Source: Fodinibius roseus
Lineage (GTDB): Bacteria > Bacteroidota > Rhodothermia > Balneolales > Balneolaceae
Assembly (NCBI RefSeq): GCF_900129315.1
Contig: NZ_FQUS01000010.1
Coordinates: 1 to 64,000, forward strand
Direction: 5' to 3'
Length of the DNA stretch: 64,000 nt
Positions 53,582 through 63,181 of this stretch are shown here, piece after piece (position 1 is the first letter of the stretch; each line of letters opens with the position of its first letter). The notes beneath the pieces are model-generated. The model was not told the origin of the DNA. It was given only the letters and a program-made list of their open reading frames with translations, and did no database searches. Position numbers and translations under genes: made by a program.

Positions 53582-53856
53582 AGTAACTGTTAACAATATA
53601 CGAGGATTACCCTATACAGAACAAGTTTTTTTGCTTTAAGGTAGGTAATATGCAAGTAATCTGTAATTAATAGAAACTAATATACTGTTAAAGATGCATT
53701 AATAGCTATCGATCTTACTTAATGAGTTAACATAAAAGATCGTATTTCAGCGGTTTCTGTGCCATTTTCTTTGAGAAGGAGAAGGTGGAAAAGTGTGAAG
53801 TAAGAATTGCAAATGCAGAAAACAGTTGGTGAATGTGAATCTCCTGCTGTCGGTCA

Positions 53857-56358
53857 TTATGAGGCTATATCGCTTCTTCTGTACCACAGGCCCACAGCTC
53901 CGATGCCGGCAACCCACAGGAGAATATGTCCCGTCCAGGCGAGGCGCAGGCCCCAGATATTGGAGGCGGGTTCGAAGGTCATGTGAATGGTATGCTCGCC
54001 CGCCGGTACCTGGAGTCCGCGCAGCACAAAATTCGTTTTGAAGATCGTCGCCGGTTCGCTGTCGATCGTAGCCTCCCATCCCGCAGGGTAATAGATTTCA
54101 CTCAACACCAGGAATCCATCGTCTGCGGAAGAAGTTTCAAGCTCAATGGTTTTGGCGTCGTAGGATGTAACCGAGACCCGGGCCGTTGTGTCTGTCGAGG
54201 CCGTTATGGTCTCATCAGTCTCAACAATGGCTCTGTCTGCCGGGTTAAAGTCAGCCGCCGGCTCCATCAGGTCCACGGCTTGTTGGGGAGCCGAAACGGT
54301 GGTTACGGAGTTCACAAAGAACGCCTTGGGCAGCACATCATCGTTTCGGTAAACCCGCTGTTCTCCCTGGCTGAAAACCTCGGTGTATCCGTTCCCGTCG
54401 CCCAGGGGCAGGGCCTGCCGGGCCGTCACATATTTGACATTGAGCATATCCAGGATCGGTTCATTGATATTGGCTGGACCATCCATGAGGAGGTGGTCGA
54501 CCATATCCTGGTAGTGAGCGAGTTTGGCCCCGGTATAGCCTCCGATGGTGGGATAAAAATACGCCGGAATAGCGTTATTGAACGGATTTCTCATCAACGG
54601 GAAGACCCGGTAGGGATATCCCTTGTTGCTGTTGATATGCTGCATGACAAATTTATCGACCGGCTGTTGCTGCTGCCGGATCAGTTGTTCGGCCTCCAGC
54701 CGGTCGGCGGTCATCTGGTCCTCGTTAACATACCGGCTGTCTACGCTCAGCATATCGTAGGTGGCCAGCAACAGGAGGCCCGCCAGGAAATACCCCGGGC
54801 TCACCTTTTTCTTCATAAACCCGAAAATAAGTCCCCCTGCCAGAAGCACCAGAACGAGGTAGCGTATGGAATCGCTGCGGGCCATCTCTTTACGTTCCGG
54901 CTTGAGGCGGGTATTGATGAAATTACTGACCTGCCGGCGCACCTGTGGATTGTCGGGCGAGACATTGTTTTGTTGCGCCACCTGACGGGTATATTGGTTC
55001 ACTTCACCGGGCTTTTCAAAGGAAAGCAGCGCATTGCTTCCGAAGGCAAATATAATACCCAATCCCGCTGCGACCCCCAGAGGCAATAACAGATCACTGA
55101 TAGAGCTTGTTTTGTCCCGGGCCATGTCAAAAAGTGATTCGACCCCGTAAACCGCAAGCACAGAAAAGCAGAAAACCGAAACAACGAGCCACATTTCCGG
55201 GGTGCGGAATTTATTGAAGTAGGGCATATGGTTGAACAGGAACTCGTTGAGCAGCGGAAAGTGATAGCCCAGCGAGAACAGGGTAGTCAGCGACCCCACG
55301 CCAAAGAAGAGATACTTAATTTTTTTTCGGTATCGAAAGAGTCCGATAAGAGCCAGAAGAAAGGCAATGCCGCCCAGGTAATGCGGACCGCTGGTAAATG
55401 ATTTGGGTCCCCAGTACGCTTCGCCGGAAGAGCCGCCGTAGAGTCCGGGTATCACCAGCGTCAACAGTTCCCCGATACCCTGCGACCAGCTGAATGCATA
55501 CTCGAGTGAAAGTCCCCCGGCCTGCGAAGAAGTATCGAGCGTAGAGCCGCCGCGGGTACTGTACCGGGCATATTCGTAGAGCCGCCAGTAGAGATCTATA
55601 CTGCAAATAATAGCCAGGATGCCGGCTCCGAAGGCAATGCCCGTACGCTGCAGCCAATCGTTGATTTCTTCTCTTTTATAAGCTATCCAGCTGTCATAGA
55701 TCCACCAGAAGCCGAGCAGGTACAAAAAGTAATAGGTTATCTGTGGATGGTTGGCTCTCAATTGCAGCATGATGGCAAGTGCAAAAATGAAGAACGCCGC
55801 CATCTTTTTGCTCGATCTTGATACCAGGTAGTACCCCGCAAACATCCATGGGATAAAGGAGAAAGCCATAAATTTGCTGTAATGGCCCGCTTCTATGATA
55901 ATGGGCAGATAGGTCGTAAATCCGATCAAGACAGCCCCGAGCGCCGCAGAAAACGGGCGGACCCCCTGAATGATAAAAAAGCAGTAGGCGCCGCTGAGCA
56001 GAATCCAGAAGAAGGCCAGGGGATGGGCGTTACCGCCGATCCATTTGAAAAACGTATCGATACTCGGCGGGGAGGGCGGGTTGTGGAGCACATAGGAAGG
56101 CATTCCTGAAAACATGTTGGTAGCCCAGTTGGGATGTTCCCCCTCGTGTGTTTCAATATAGTTGATGATCGATTCCGCACCAGCCCGGTACTGCAGTACA
56201 TCATTTCCCAGGAATTGTTTGCCGCCGAAAAAAATAGCCGAATAGAGCACCAGCGGAAGCAAAAACAGGAGAATTAATGCGATCCCATGCTTCTTGTTTT
56301 CTGACAACCGGGAGATGAAATCTTCTTTGAGAGCGTGAGGCTGGGGTTTCGAATTCAA
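53857..56358 (-). CDS. YfhO family membrane protein
   Basis: 833 residues with about 12-13 membrane segments in the first ~500, the pattern WSQGIGELLTLVIPGLYGGSSGEAYWG typical of bacterial YfhO (PF09586), read here in the pieces LTLVIPGLYGGSSG and PHYLGG. A large periplasmic beta-rich domain follows (about 560-800, VLSEIYYPAGWEATID), with a last membrane helix. In B. subtilis YfhO glycosylates teichoic acid with an undecaprenyl-linked sugar, so a glycosyltransfer role in the envelope is likely. It is in the glycan region but may be a single unit. Confidence 0.9.
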   Translation of the reverse strand: MNSKPQPHALKEDFISRLSENKKHGIALILLFLLPLVLYSAIFFGGKQFLGNDVLQYRAGAESIINYIETHEGEHPNWATNMFSGMPSYVLHNPPSPPSIDTFFKWIGGNAHPLAFFWILLSGAYCFFIIQGVRPFSAALGAVLIGFTTYLPIIIEAGHYSKFMAFSFIPWMFAGYYLVSRSSKKMAAFFIFALAIMLQLRANHPQITYYFLYLLGFWWIYDSWIAYKREEINDWLQRTGIAFGAGILAIICSIDLYWRLYEYARYSTRGGSTLDTSSQAGGLSLEYAFSWSQGIGELLTLVIPGLYGGSSGEAYWGPKSFTSGPHYLGGIAFLLALIGLFRYRKKIKYLFFGVGSLTTLFSLGYHFPLLNEFLFNHMPYFNKFRTPEMWLVVSVFCFSVLAVYGVESLFDMARDKTSSISDLLLPLGVAAGLGIIFAFGSNALLSFEKPGEVNQYTRQVAQQNNVSPDNPQVRRQVSNFINTRLKPERKEMARSDSIRYLVLVLLAGGLIFGFMKKKVSPGYFLAGLLLLATYDMLSVDSRYVNEDQMTADRLEAEQLIRQQQQPVDKFVMQHINSNKGYPYRVFPLMRNPFNNAIPAYFYPTIGGYTGAKLAHYQDMVDHLLMDGPANINEPILDMLNVKYVTARQALPLGDGNGYTEVFSQGEQRVYRNDDVLPKAFFVNSVTTVSAPQQAVDLMEPAADFNPADRAIVETDETITASTDTTARVSVTSYDAKTIELETSSADDGFLVLSEIYYPAGWEATIDSEPATIFKTNFVLRGLQVPAGEHTIHMTFEPASNIWGLRLAWTGHILLWVAGIGAVGLWYRRSDIAS

Positions 56359-56505
56359 AGCGATTGTTTTGTTGGTTTACTTACTAATGGAAACGCAGGG
56401 ACGGGAAAGTAAAGGTATCTGCTTGTGCTCCCGTATCTGTCTCTACCGGAATTTATCTGTATATCTATTCATGCCATATCTACAGATAAAAAATATTATT
56501 ACCTG

Positions 56506-56793
56506 TCATTCAATCACACGGGGAACGCGAAAGTAGTCGCTGTCGGCGTCGGGAGCATTTTTGAGGGCATCCTCGTGCGGCAGCGGTTCTTCGGCCTTGT
56601 CATCACGAAGTCGATATTCCAGATCTATGACATGTTCCAGCGGCTCAACGTCGGAGGTATCTACCTCTTCGAGCGTGGTCATAAAGTCCAGAATTTGATT
56701 CATATCGTGCACTAACGACTCGGATTCATCTTCCGTTAGCTGCAGGTGAGCCAGGTCGGCTACATATTTGACATCTTTTTTGGTTACAGACAT
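56506..56793 (-). CDS. gatC: Asp-tRNA(Asn)/Glu-tRNA(Gln) amidotransferase subunit C
   Basis: 95 residues, full length for GatC. KKDVKYVADLAHLQLTEDES at the start, QILDFMTTLEEVDTSDVEPL in the middle and DYFRVPRVIE at the end are the family's conserved parts. It stabilises the GatA-GatB complex, which converts mischarged Glu-tRNA-Gln or Asp-tRNA-Asn. gatA and gatB are not in the window. A palindrome lies just before its start, in the region shared with the divergent HPr gene. Confidence 0.95.
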   Translation of the reverse strand: MSVTKKDVKYVADLAHLQLTEDESESLVHDMNQILDFMTTLEEVDTSDVEPLEHVIDLEYRLRDDKAEEPLPHEDALKNAPDADSDYFRVPRVIE

Positions 56794-56809
56794 GAAATTT
56801 CGATATTTA

Positions 56810-56826
56810 GTTCATTTCAAATGAAC
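56810..56826. promoter_or_regulatory. Palindrome in the gatC-HPr divergent region
   Basis: GTTCATTT-C-AAATGAAC is a perfect 8-bp inverted repeat, 17 bases upstream of the gatC start. It has the size and AT content of a dimeric regulator site and sits where a gatC promoter would be. No regulator is known. Confidence 0.4.
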
Positions 56827-56955
56827 CATAAATTAACAAAACATATGAGGAATCGGCAATATTAATAATGATGCTTTCAGCCTTGAAATTTTGCTATTTC
56901 CTTCATGGATAGTTAGAACAATAATTAGCATCTTAAGCTATAAAGATGAAACAAT

Positions 56956-57237
56956 ATGATCAGAGAAAAAGTTAAGATTGTGAATGATGCCGGCCTGCAT
57001 GCTCGTCCCGCAGCAGCATTGGTGAAGTTAGCCAGCAAATTCAAGTCCGATTTCTTTATTCATATGTATGGATACAGGGTGAACGGAAAAAGTATTTTGG
57101 GAGTGATGACATTGGCGGCCGAACAGGGCGCTGAACTGGAACTGGAAATTGATGGCGAGGATGAAGCAGCAGCAGCTGAAGCCATTATAGAACTAATTAA
57201 TGATGGATTTGGAGAAGTTTACGATGATGAAGGATAG
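56956..57237 (+). CDS. ptsH: Phosphocarrier protein HPr
   Basis: 93 residues. VNDAGLHARPAAALVKLA holds the phosphorylated His15, and VNGKSILGVMTLAAEQG holds Ser46, the site used by HPr kinase in organisms that have it. It passes phosphate from EI to EIIA domains. The EI gene overlaps its 3' end. No EIIB or EIIC is encoded in the window, but two permeases at 39723-44077 carry EIIA-like domains. Confidence 0.95.
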   Translation: MIREKVKIVNDAGLHARPAAALVKLASKFKSDFFIHMYGYRVNGKSILGVMTLAAEQGAELELEIDGEDEAAAAEAIIELINDGFGEVYDDEG

Positions 57238-58957
57238 TATTTCAAAAGAAGAGATAGTGCTTTCCGGGGCTCCTGCTGCGCCGGGCATTGCGATGGGAAA
57301 AACCAGCCTCTATCAGCGTAGTCGCCCTACCGTTTCTAGTCAGAATATTACCGATGATGAGATTGATCATCAGCTCAGCCAGTTCGAGAAAGCGCTGGGT
57401 GAAGCTAAAGAAGAGATCCGGAAGCTTCAGGATACCCAGGAAAACGGCGAGATAAAGGAGCTGCTTCAGGCACATATTGAGATGATAAACGATCCCGATC
57501 TGCGAAAACGGGTAGAAATTGAGATCAAAAAATATAACCAGCCTGCTGATGCGGCTATCGAGAAAGTATTTGGTACCTACCTGGATTTGATGGATAACCA
57601 GCAGGGGCTGTTACAGGAGCGTTCCATAGATATTGAAGATGTCCGTGACCGCTTGATTCATATTATCAATAATAATGATATTCAGGATGAGATTGAGCAG
57701 GGGAGTATCCTGATCGCTCGGGAATTGAGTCCCCGCGAAGTCATTGAGTTTTCAGAACAGAATATCGGTGGTATTGTCATGGATCGCGGGGGGACGACCT
57801 CGCACGCTGCTATTTTAGCCCGATCCATGCAGATTCCGACGGTAGTGGGGGTGGAAAATGCGTCAACTTCCATCGCAGGCCGGGAGCTGGTTATTTTGAA
57901 TGGGGATCGTGGGGAAGTATTGGTAAATCCCACTCCCGCCACACAAGCGAAGTATGAAGAACTGATGGCTCGGGCTGCTGACGAGCAATCCGAGATGGAA
58001 AAGATATGCAAGAGTCCGAATACAACCAGCGACGGCGCCTCTTTTTCCCTGCAGGCGAACATTGAGTTTAAGGAAGAACTGGCGGCTGTCCGATCTGTTC
58101 GGGCTGAGGGTATCGGGTTATTACGAACGGAATCACTGTACCTGCGGCACGATCAATTCGGTGAGGAAAAGCAGCAAAAGGCATTTTACCACGCTATCCT
58201 GGAAGGCACTAACCCGCACCCTGTAACTATCCGCCTGTTTGATGCGGGCGGGGATAAATTTTTTGACCAGGGACAACAGGAGCATAACCCCTTTCTGGGA
58301 TGGCGGGGTATCCGCATGCTCCTTGATGAACGGGCGCTGTTCCAGGAGCAGTTGCGTGCCATTTTGGAAACGGCAGTTCAATACCCGGGACGCGTACGTC
58401 TTTTAGTGCCGATGGTTTCTTCCCTGCAGGAGATTGCGGTGATTAAAGAGGTAATAAAGGAGACAGAAGAAGAGTTGGCAGCGAAAACCAATACTACCCA
58501 TATTGATATTCAACTGGGTATTATGGTGGAAGTACCTTCCGTAGCCATGCAGGCCGAACATTATGCAGAGCAGGTCGACTTTTTAAGTATCGGTACCAAT
58601 GACCTTACACAGTACCTGTTGGCGGTAGATCGCGGCAATGAACGCATTTCCGGCTTGTATAGTCAGCGCCATCCCGCGGTATGGAAAATGATTCGGCATG
58701 TGTCCGAAGCCGGAAAGGCGACGTCCAGGCCGGTAAGTGTCTGCGGGGAATTGGCTTCCGATCCCGTTGCAGCCTGTTGCCTGTTGGGATTGGGAATAAA
58801 TGAGCTCAGCATGACGCCCGGGGCGTTACCCATGGTTAAAAAAGCGTTGTGCCGCCATTCTCTCGATGAGATGAGAAAACTGGCCGCCCAGGTTTCCGAA
58901 AGTATTACGGTATCCGATGTTGAAGATGCCTTTGTGAAATTTTTAGCAAACGAATAG
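57224..58957 (+). CDS. ptsI: PTS enzyme I (phosphoenolpyruvate-protein phosphotransferase)
   Basis: About 578 residues. RGGTTSHAAILARSMQIP has the active His (about 194); the PEP-binding barrel shows GIGLLRTESLYL, GGDKFFDQ and SIGTNDLTQYLLAVDRGNE, and the catalytic Cys lies in SVCGELASD. It moves phosphate from PEP to HPr in the cytosol. GGAGAAG six bases before ATG 57224 decides the start, so it overlaps HPr by 14 bases and the two are co-translated. No N-terminal GAF domain, so it is classical EI and not EI-Ntr. Confidence 0.95.
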   Translation: MMKDSISKEEIVLSGAPAAPGIAMGKTSLYQRSRPTVSSQNITDDEIDHQLSQFEKALGEAKEEIRKLQDTQENGEIKELLQAHIEMINDPDLRKRVEIEIKKYNQPADAAIEKVFGTYLDLMDNQQGLLQERSIDIEDVRDRLIHIINNNDIQDEIEQGSILIARELSPREVIEFSEQNIGGIVMDRGGTTSHAAILARSMQIPTVVGVENASTSIAGRELVILNGDRGEVLVNPTPATQAKYEELMARAADEQSEMEKICKSPNTTSDGASFSLQANIEFKEELAAVRSVRAEGIGLLRTESLYLRHDQFGEEKQQKAFYHAILEGTNPHPVTIRLFDAGGDKFFDQGQQEHNPFLGWRGIRMLLDERALFQEQLRAILETAVQYPGRVRLLVPMVSSLQEIAVIKEVIKETEEELAAKTNTTHIDIQLGIMVEVPSVAMQAEHYAEQVDFLSIGTNDLTQYLLAVDRGNERISGLYSQRHPAVWKMIRHVSEAGKATSRPVSVCGELASDPVAACCLLGLGINELSMTPGALPMVKKALCRHSLDEMRKLAAQVSESITVSDVEDAFVKFLANE

Positions 58958-58968
58958 CTGTTGGAACG

Positions 58969-60015
58969 ATGGATCTATCATTAATACAATCGATTGATAC
59001 ACAAAACATGTGGAGCTTTCTGGAGGCATTCCCGAAGCAGTGGGAAGAAGCCAGAGCACAGACCGAAGAGATCGAATTCACGATTGATGCGGATCGTGTC
59101 CGTACGATCTGTTTTGTTGGGATGGGCGGTTCCGCAATAGGGGCTGACTTGATCCGTGCTTACTGTTACGACAGCTGTCCCTATCCCATCCAGATGCTGC
59201 GCCATTATGAACTTCCGCGTTGGGTGGATGAGCATACCCTGATTATTGGTTGCAGCTACTCCGGAAACACTGAGGAGACGCTTACTGCTGTGGACAGGGC
59301 CCGGGCAAGAGGGGCACAGGCTATGGCCGTCACCTCCGGGGGTGCCCTGATGTTAAAGGCTGCTAAAGAGGGATTTGACTATATTAAAATTCCGGGTGGG
59401 CTGACACCCCGTGCTGCCCTCGGATATAATTTTGTACCGCTTTTTCGCATTTGTCAATACCTTGATATTATAAATGAAGATGAAGCGGAGGCGCTGGAGG
59501 AAACAAACCAGCTGCTGGCTGAACAAAACGGACTTCTTGCAAACTCTGAAGATAACGAAGCGCTTAGCCTGGCAGAAAAGCTGGATGATACACTGCCGAT
59601 TGTCTATTCGGATTCCACGATGCTGGAACCGGTCAATCTTCGATGGCGAGAACAGTTTGAAGAAAATGCCAAAACGTTAGCCTACGGCAACACGCTTCCT
59701 GAGATGACGCACAACGAAATCGTAGGCTGGGAGCGGATAGTACATTTGACGGGACGTCTTTCAGTTATTATGCTGGTTGACAGGGAGGATAATGAACGAG
59801 TGAAACAGCGGATGAAGATTGTGGAAGAGCTGATCAAAGATCAGACAGCATCGTTGCATCTGTTTGAAACGCGCGGAAAGAGTAGGCTTGCCCGTATGTT
59901 TTCCCTGATTCAGCTTGCAGATTGGACCAGCTTTTATCTTGCTATACTGAATAGCACCGATCCCACCCCCGTGGCCAAAATTGACCTTTTGAAAAGAAAG
60001 CTGGCAGAAGCTTAG
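58969..60015 (+). CDS. Bifunctional phosphoglucose/phosphomannose isomerase
   Basis: 348 residues, the length of archaeal-type PGI/PMI. The SIS domain shows FVGMGGSAIGADLIRA and GCSYSGNTEETL, and GGLTPRAALGYNFVPL leads to the C-terminal bact-PGI_C domain with THNEIVGWE (conserved Glu and His). It interconverts glucose-6-P, mannose-6-P and fructose-6-P in the cytosol. It starts 11 bases after ptsI and links the PTS proteins with sugar-phosphate metabolism. Confidence 0.93.
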   Translation: MDLSLIQSIDTQNMWSFLEAFPKQWEEARAQTEEIEFTIDADRVRTICFVGMGGSAIGADLIRAYCYDSCPYPIQMLRHYELPRWVDEHTLIIGCSYSGNTEETLTAVDRARARGAQAMAVTSGGALMLKAAKEGFDYIKIPGGLTPRAALGYNFVPLFRICQYLDIINEDEAEALEETNQLLAEQNGLLANSEDNEALSLAEKLDDTLPIVYSDSTMLEPVNLRWREQFEENAKTLAYGNTLPEMTHNEIVGWERIVHLTGRLSVIMLVDREDNERVKQRMKIVEELIKDQTASLHLFETRGKSRLARMFSLIQLADWTSFYLAILNSTDPTPVAKIDLLKRKLAEA

Positions 60016-60042
60016 GATGAAAATGATAATGAATGAGATGAA

Positions 60043-60840
60043 GTGTTGAGTGATTCTTTTGATGTGCCTGTTTTTAATAAGAATCTGTCCACCCAGTGGC
60101 TGGGCCAGGATTTTCACTATCATGCAGCCTTACCGTCAACGAACACCTATGTTAAAAAGCTTGATGCCGAAGAGATTGAGCACGGTACGGTGGTTCTTAC
60201 CGATAACCAGCGTAGCGGCCGCGGACAATATGACCGGAAGTGGAAGTCTGAGCCCGGACAAAATCTGACCTTCTCAATGGTGTTTAAGCCGGGGTTAACC
60301 GAGGGATTTCATGTATTGACGATGGCCTGTGCGCTGGCGCTGGTCGAGCAATTACAGGAGATTGAGCGGGAAGCCTGTGCCTACATCAAATGGCCCAATG
60401 ATGTGCTGTATAATAACAAAAAAGTAGCCGGACTGCTGACCGAGGCGGTCTTTCTGGGCAACAAGCTGGACCGCCTTGTTATCGGTATAGGCTTGAATGC
60501 CAATCAGCAAACCTATCATGCGGATTTGGCCGGTAAAGCAACCTCCATACGACTGGAAACGGGAAAAAAGGTATTCCGCGAAAATTTTTTAAGCTGCTTG
60601 CTACCCCGTATTGAATATAAATATGATTTGTGGCTGCGCAAGAACTCCGGTCTGCTCAGGAAGGTCAACAGGAAAATTGAGGGCTATGGTAAGTGGATTG
60701 GCCTGAGCGTTAATGGTGAAAAGAAAGCCAACTCATATAAGTTGTTAGGCGTTAATGAGTCCGGCCGACTGGTGGTGTTAAATAAGGAAGGCGGATTAGA
60801 ATCTTTTTCTTATGAGCAAATCCGAGTTATCACGGATTGA
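60043..60840 (+). CDS. birA: Biotin-[acetyl-CoA-carboxylase] ligase
   Basis: 265 residues, without the N-terminal HTH of bifunctional BirA, so only a ligase. ALPSTNTYVKKL starts the domain; NQRSGRGQYDRKW is the biotinyl-AMP loop; IKWPNDVLYNNKKVAGLLTE has the catalytic Lys region. The C-terminal SH3-like domain ends at 60840. It attaches biotin to carrier proteins. GTG 60043 is the likely start, and its 3' end overlaps tilS by 29 bases. Confidence 0.94.
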   Translation: MLSDSFDVPVFNKNLSTQWLGQDFHYHAALPSTNTYVKKLDAEEIEHGTVVLTDNQRSGRGQYDRKWKSEPGQNLTFSMVFKPGLTEGFHVLTMACALALVEQLQEIEREACAYIKWPNDVLYNNKKVAGLLTEAVFLGNKLDRLVIGIGLNANQQTYHADLAGKATSIRLETGKKVFRENFLSCLLPRIEYKYDLWLRKNSGLLRKVNRKIEGYGKWIGLSVNGEKKANSYKLLGVNESGRLVVLNKEGGLESFSYEQIRVITD

Positions 60841-62176
60841 AAAGAATATTCAAAACCATATAACGGATTTTTTTGAAAGCCGGGATGAACCCCGTTTCGT
60901 GGCCGGAGTGAGTGGGGGGATAGACTCTATGAGTATGCTCTACGCCTTTTACCGGCTGGGCATTTCGGTTCATGTCGTACACGTGAACTACCGCAAGCGG
61001 GGCGACGCTTCCCGCAAAGATGCCCGCCTGGTTGCCCGCATGGCCCGGGAGTGGGGTTTTGAGTATTCCATTGTCCAGGTAGAACCGGAGGAGGCCGAGG
61101 GACAAAATTTTCAGCGGTGGGCCCGTGATCGCCGATATCAGCTGTTTGAAGCAGCGGTCCGCGAACGACAGGCCGAAGGTATTGCCGTTGCTCACAACCG
61201 GGATGATCAAATAGAAACGATTTTACAGAAAATGTTTCGCGGGGCGGGACTGGCCAGCTGGTCGGCCATGCAGGTTTGGGACGGGCGGTTATTCCGTCCC
61301 CTTCTGAATGTCTCACGGGAGGACATTGCTGCCTTTGCAGATGAAAATGCCATTCCTTACCGGACCGATATGTCAAATCTTGAATCTGATTTTGCGCGTA
61401 ATTTCCTGCGGAATGAATGGCTGGCGGAGCTCTCTGATTTTTTTCCGGGATGGAAGCAAAATGTATTGCGTATTAGCAAGCAGGCCCGGCATTATGAACA
61501 GGCGATTCGCTGGATTGTAAAAGAAATTACGGGCGGGCGGGGTATTGAACGCGAAGCTTTTCATTCGCTTGATTCCGGGATACAAAAAGCTGTGCTCCTG
61601 TTTCTGCTGAAACAGCGTAACCCGGATATCCAAATCTCCCGCCACAGCCTCAGCCGGGTCGAAACGATTGATCAGCTGCAAACCGGTAAAGAAGTGCAGC
61701 TGACGGGGCAATTTTCGTTGATGCGTGATCGAAATTATTATTGTATCATCGAAAAGGGCCAGCCGGATTCCTTTTCCGGGACGGTATTACATAAAGAAAA
61801 CCTTGAGCAAACCAGCTGCAGCAAAGCCGGCCTTACATTTGAAATTTTTTCCTGTGCGTCCTACCGCGAGAACGAAACCCTCTGTATGGATTCGGATAAA
61901 ATTTCCTGGCCGGTAACCCTCCGGTACTGGCGGGAGGGAGACCGCATCCAGCCCCTGGGGATGGATGGCCGCCAGTTGGTATCGGATCACCTGACCAACA
62001 GGAAAGTACCCGCCGCCCGAAAACCGGAAGCCCTGGTGGTAGAATCTTTTGAGGAAACCATCTGTGCTGTTATTTTTCCGCCCATAAAAAATAGCGTTTC
62101 CGTCGGCACTATTTCGGAACAGGTAAAATACGATGCCGATACCCGGCGATGCTTAAAAATAAGGTATAGCAAATAG
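60812..62176 (+). CDS. tilS: tRNA(Ile)-lysidine synthase
   Basis: 454 residues. VAGVSGGIDSMSML is the PP-loop for ATP; AHNRDDQIETILQKMFRGAGLASWSAM is the second family motif, seen in the pieces AHNRDDQIET and MFRGAGL; YRTDMSNLESDFARNFLRNEW follows. The C-terminal TilS domains (about 345-454) include LRYWREGDRIQPLGM. It makes lysidine at the wobble base of tRNA-Ile(CAU), so it is essential. It is followed by hpt, a common pair. Confidence 0.95.
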   Translation: MSKSELSRIEKNIQNHITDFFESRDEPRFVAGVSGGIDSMSMLYAFYRLGISVHVVHVNYRKRGDASRKDARLVARMAREWGFEYSIVQVEPEEAEGQNFQRWARDRRYQLFEAAVRERQAEGIAVAHNRDDQIETILQKMFRGAGLASWSAMQVWDGRLFRPLLNVSREDIAAFADENAIPYRTDMSNLESDFARNFLRNEWLAELSDFFPGWKQNVLRISKQARHYEQAIRWIVKEITGGRGIEREAFHSLDSGIQKAVLLFLLKQRNPDIQISRHSLSRVETIDQLQTGKEVQLTGQFSLMRDRNYYCIIEKGQPDSFSGTVLHKENLEQTSCSKAGLTFEIFSCASYRENETLCMDSDKISWPVTLRYWREGDRIQPLGMDGRQLVSDHLTNRKVPAARKPEALVVESFEETICAVIFPPIKNSVSVGTISEQVKYDADTRRCLKIRYSK

Positions 62177-62193
62177 CATAGATATTAATACAG

Positions 62194-62751
62194 ATGGCTA
62201 TATATAAACCTGAAACAGTAGAGTGCAACGGCGAGACCTTTCACGTCTATATAACACAGGAAGAACTGCAGGAACGCGTTTCGGAATTGGGCGAAGAACT
62301 TTCCAGGCACTATGAAGGCAGGAATCCCATCTTTATAGGCGTGCTCAACGGGGCATATATTTTTCTTTCTGATTTGATGAGGCACGTGGAGATTTCCTGT
62401 GAAGTCGATTTTCTAAAGCTCAGCAGCTACGGTGACGAGAAGGTGTCCTCCGGCGAAGTGACCGACCTCAAGGATATCGATGCCGACATTGAGGATCGAA
62501 ATGTTATTCTGGTCGAGGATATTGTGGATACGGGACTTTCCATGAAATATATAGTGGAGAAGCTACAGAAGAAAAAGCCCGCCTCCATTGAAACGATAAC
62601 GCTGCTGCACAAAACGGAAGCTACCCGCCATGATGTGCAGCTGGATTATGTCGGCTTCAGGATTCCTGCGCTCTTTGTACTGGGCTATGGGCTTGATTAT
62701 GCACAGGAAGGGCGGAATTTAGCCCAGATTTATATTCTTGACGGCGAATAG
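62194..62751 (+). CDS. hpt: Hypoxanthine phosphoribosyltransferase
   Basis: 185 residues. NVILVEDIVDTGLSMKYIV is the PRPP loop; FLKLSSYGDEKVSSGEV carries the flexible catalytic loop; PALFVLGYGLDYAQEGRNL ends with the purine-side residues. It salvages hypoxanthine and guanine to IMP and GMP in the cytosol. It starts 17 bases after tilS and ends the operon; GCACA-TCC-TGTGC after the stop is a short hairpin without T's. Confidence 0.95.
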   Translation: MAIYKPETVECNGETFHVYITQEELQERVSELGEELSRHYEGRNPIFIGVLNGAYIFLSDLMRHVEISCEVDFLKLSSYGDEKVSSGEVTDLKDIDADIEDRNVILVEDIVDTGLSMKYIVEKLQKKKPASIETITLLHKTEATRHDVQLDYVGFRIPALFVLGYGLDYAQEGRNLAQIYILDGE

Positions 62752-62812
62752 CACATCCTGTGCAGCATATATCGGCTTATCTTCATCCGCTGACATTTTT
62801 AGCATAAATACG

Positions 62813-62843
62813 TTGATTAAAAAAAGAAACCGGCGTATATTTG
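62813..62843 (+). promoter_or_regulatory. Bacteroidota-type promoter for tRNA-Ser
   Basis: TTGA (62813-62816), 19 bases, then TATATTTG (62836-62843) fits the -33 TTG / -7 TAnnTTTG consensus of this group. The tRNA begins nine bases later, a normal distance. Confidence 0.65.
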
Positions 62844-62852
62844 CATTCGCCT

Positions 62853-62942
62853 GGAGAGGTGGCTGAGCGGTCGAAAGCGCTCCCCTGCTAAGGGAGTATA
62901 CCCCCCAACGGGGTATCGAGGGTTCGAATCCCTCCCTCTCCG
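62853..62942 (+). tRNA. tRNA-Ser (GCT)
   Basis: A 90-base tRNA. Acceptor arms GGAGAGG and CCTCTCC pair fully; the D arm is TGGCTGAGCGGTCGAAAGCG-like; the anticodon loop CTGCTAA gives GCT, reading AGC and AGU; a long variable arm TACCCCCCAACGGGGTA marks a class II serine tRNA; the T-loop is GGTTCGAATCC. The 3' CCA is not encoded (GCA follows). Nothing clear is seen in 62943-63181. Confidence 0.95.
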
Positions 62943-63181
62943 CATCCCTTCACACAAGGCCTTTTCCGCTGTATGATCGAGACCTTCGGGTGGCCGATAT
63001 CCGTTTTCTCTTAGAACAACGCCTTAACCGCGGCGGCAAGCAAAACAGGGCGGTTTGAAGAAGTTTATGTTCAGATTGAAGGTGAATAGGAAAAGCGGGA
63101 CTGTTGATTTTAAATAGAAATGTTATCTTCCATTCGGTTTTGTCATTGCTGGATGGGGTACAGATCAATTTTGATAGGACA

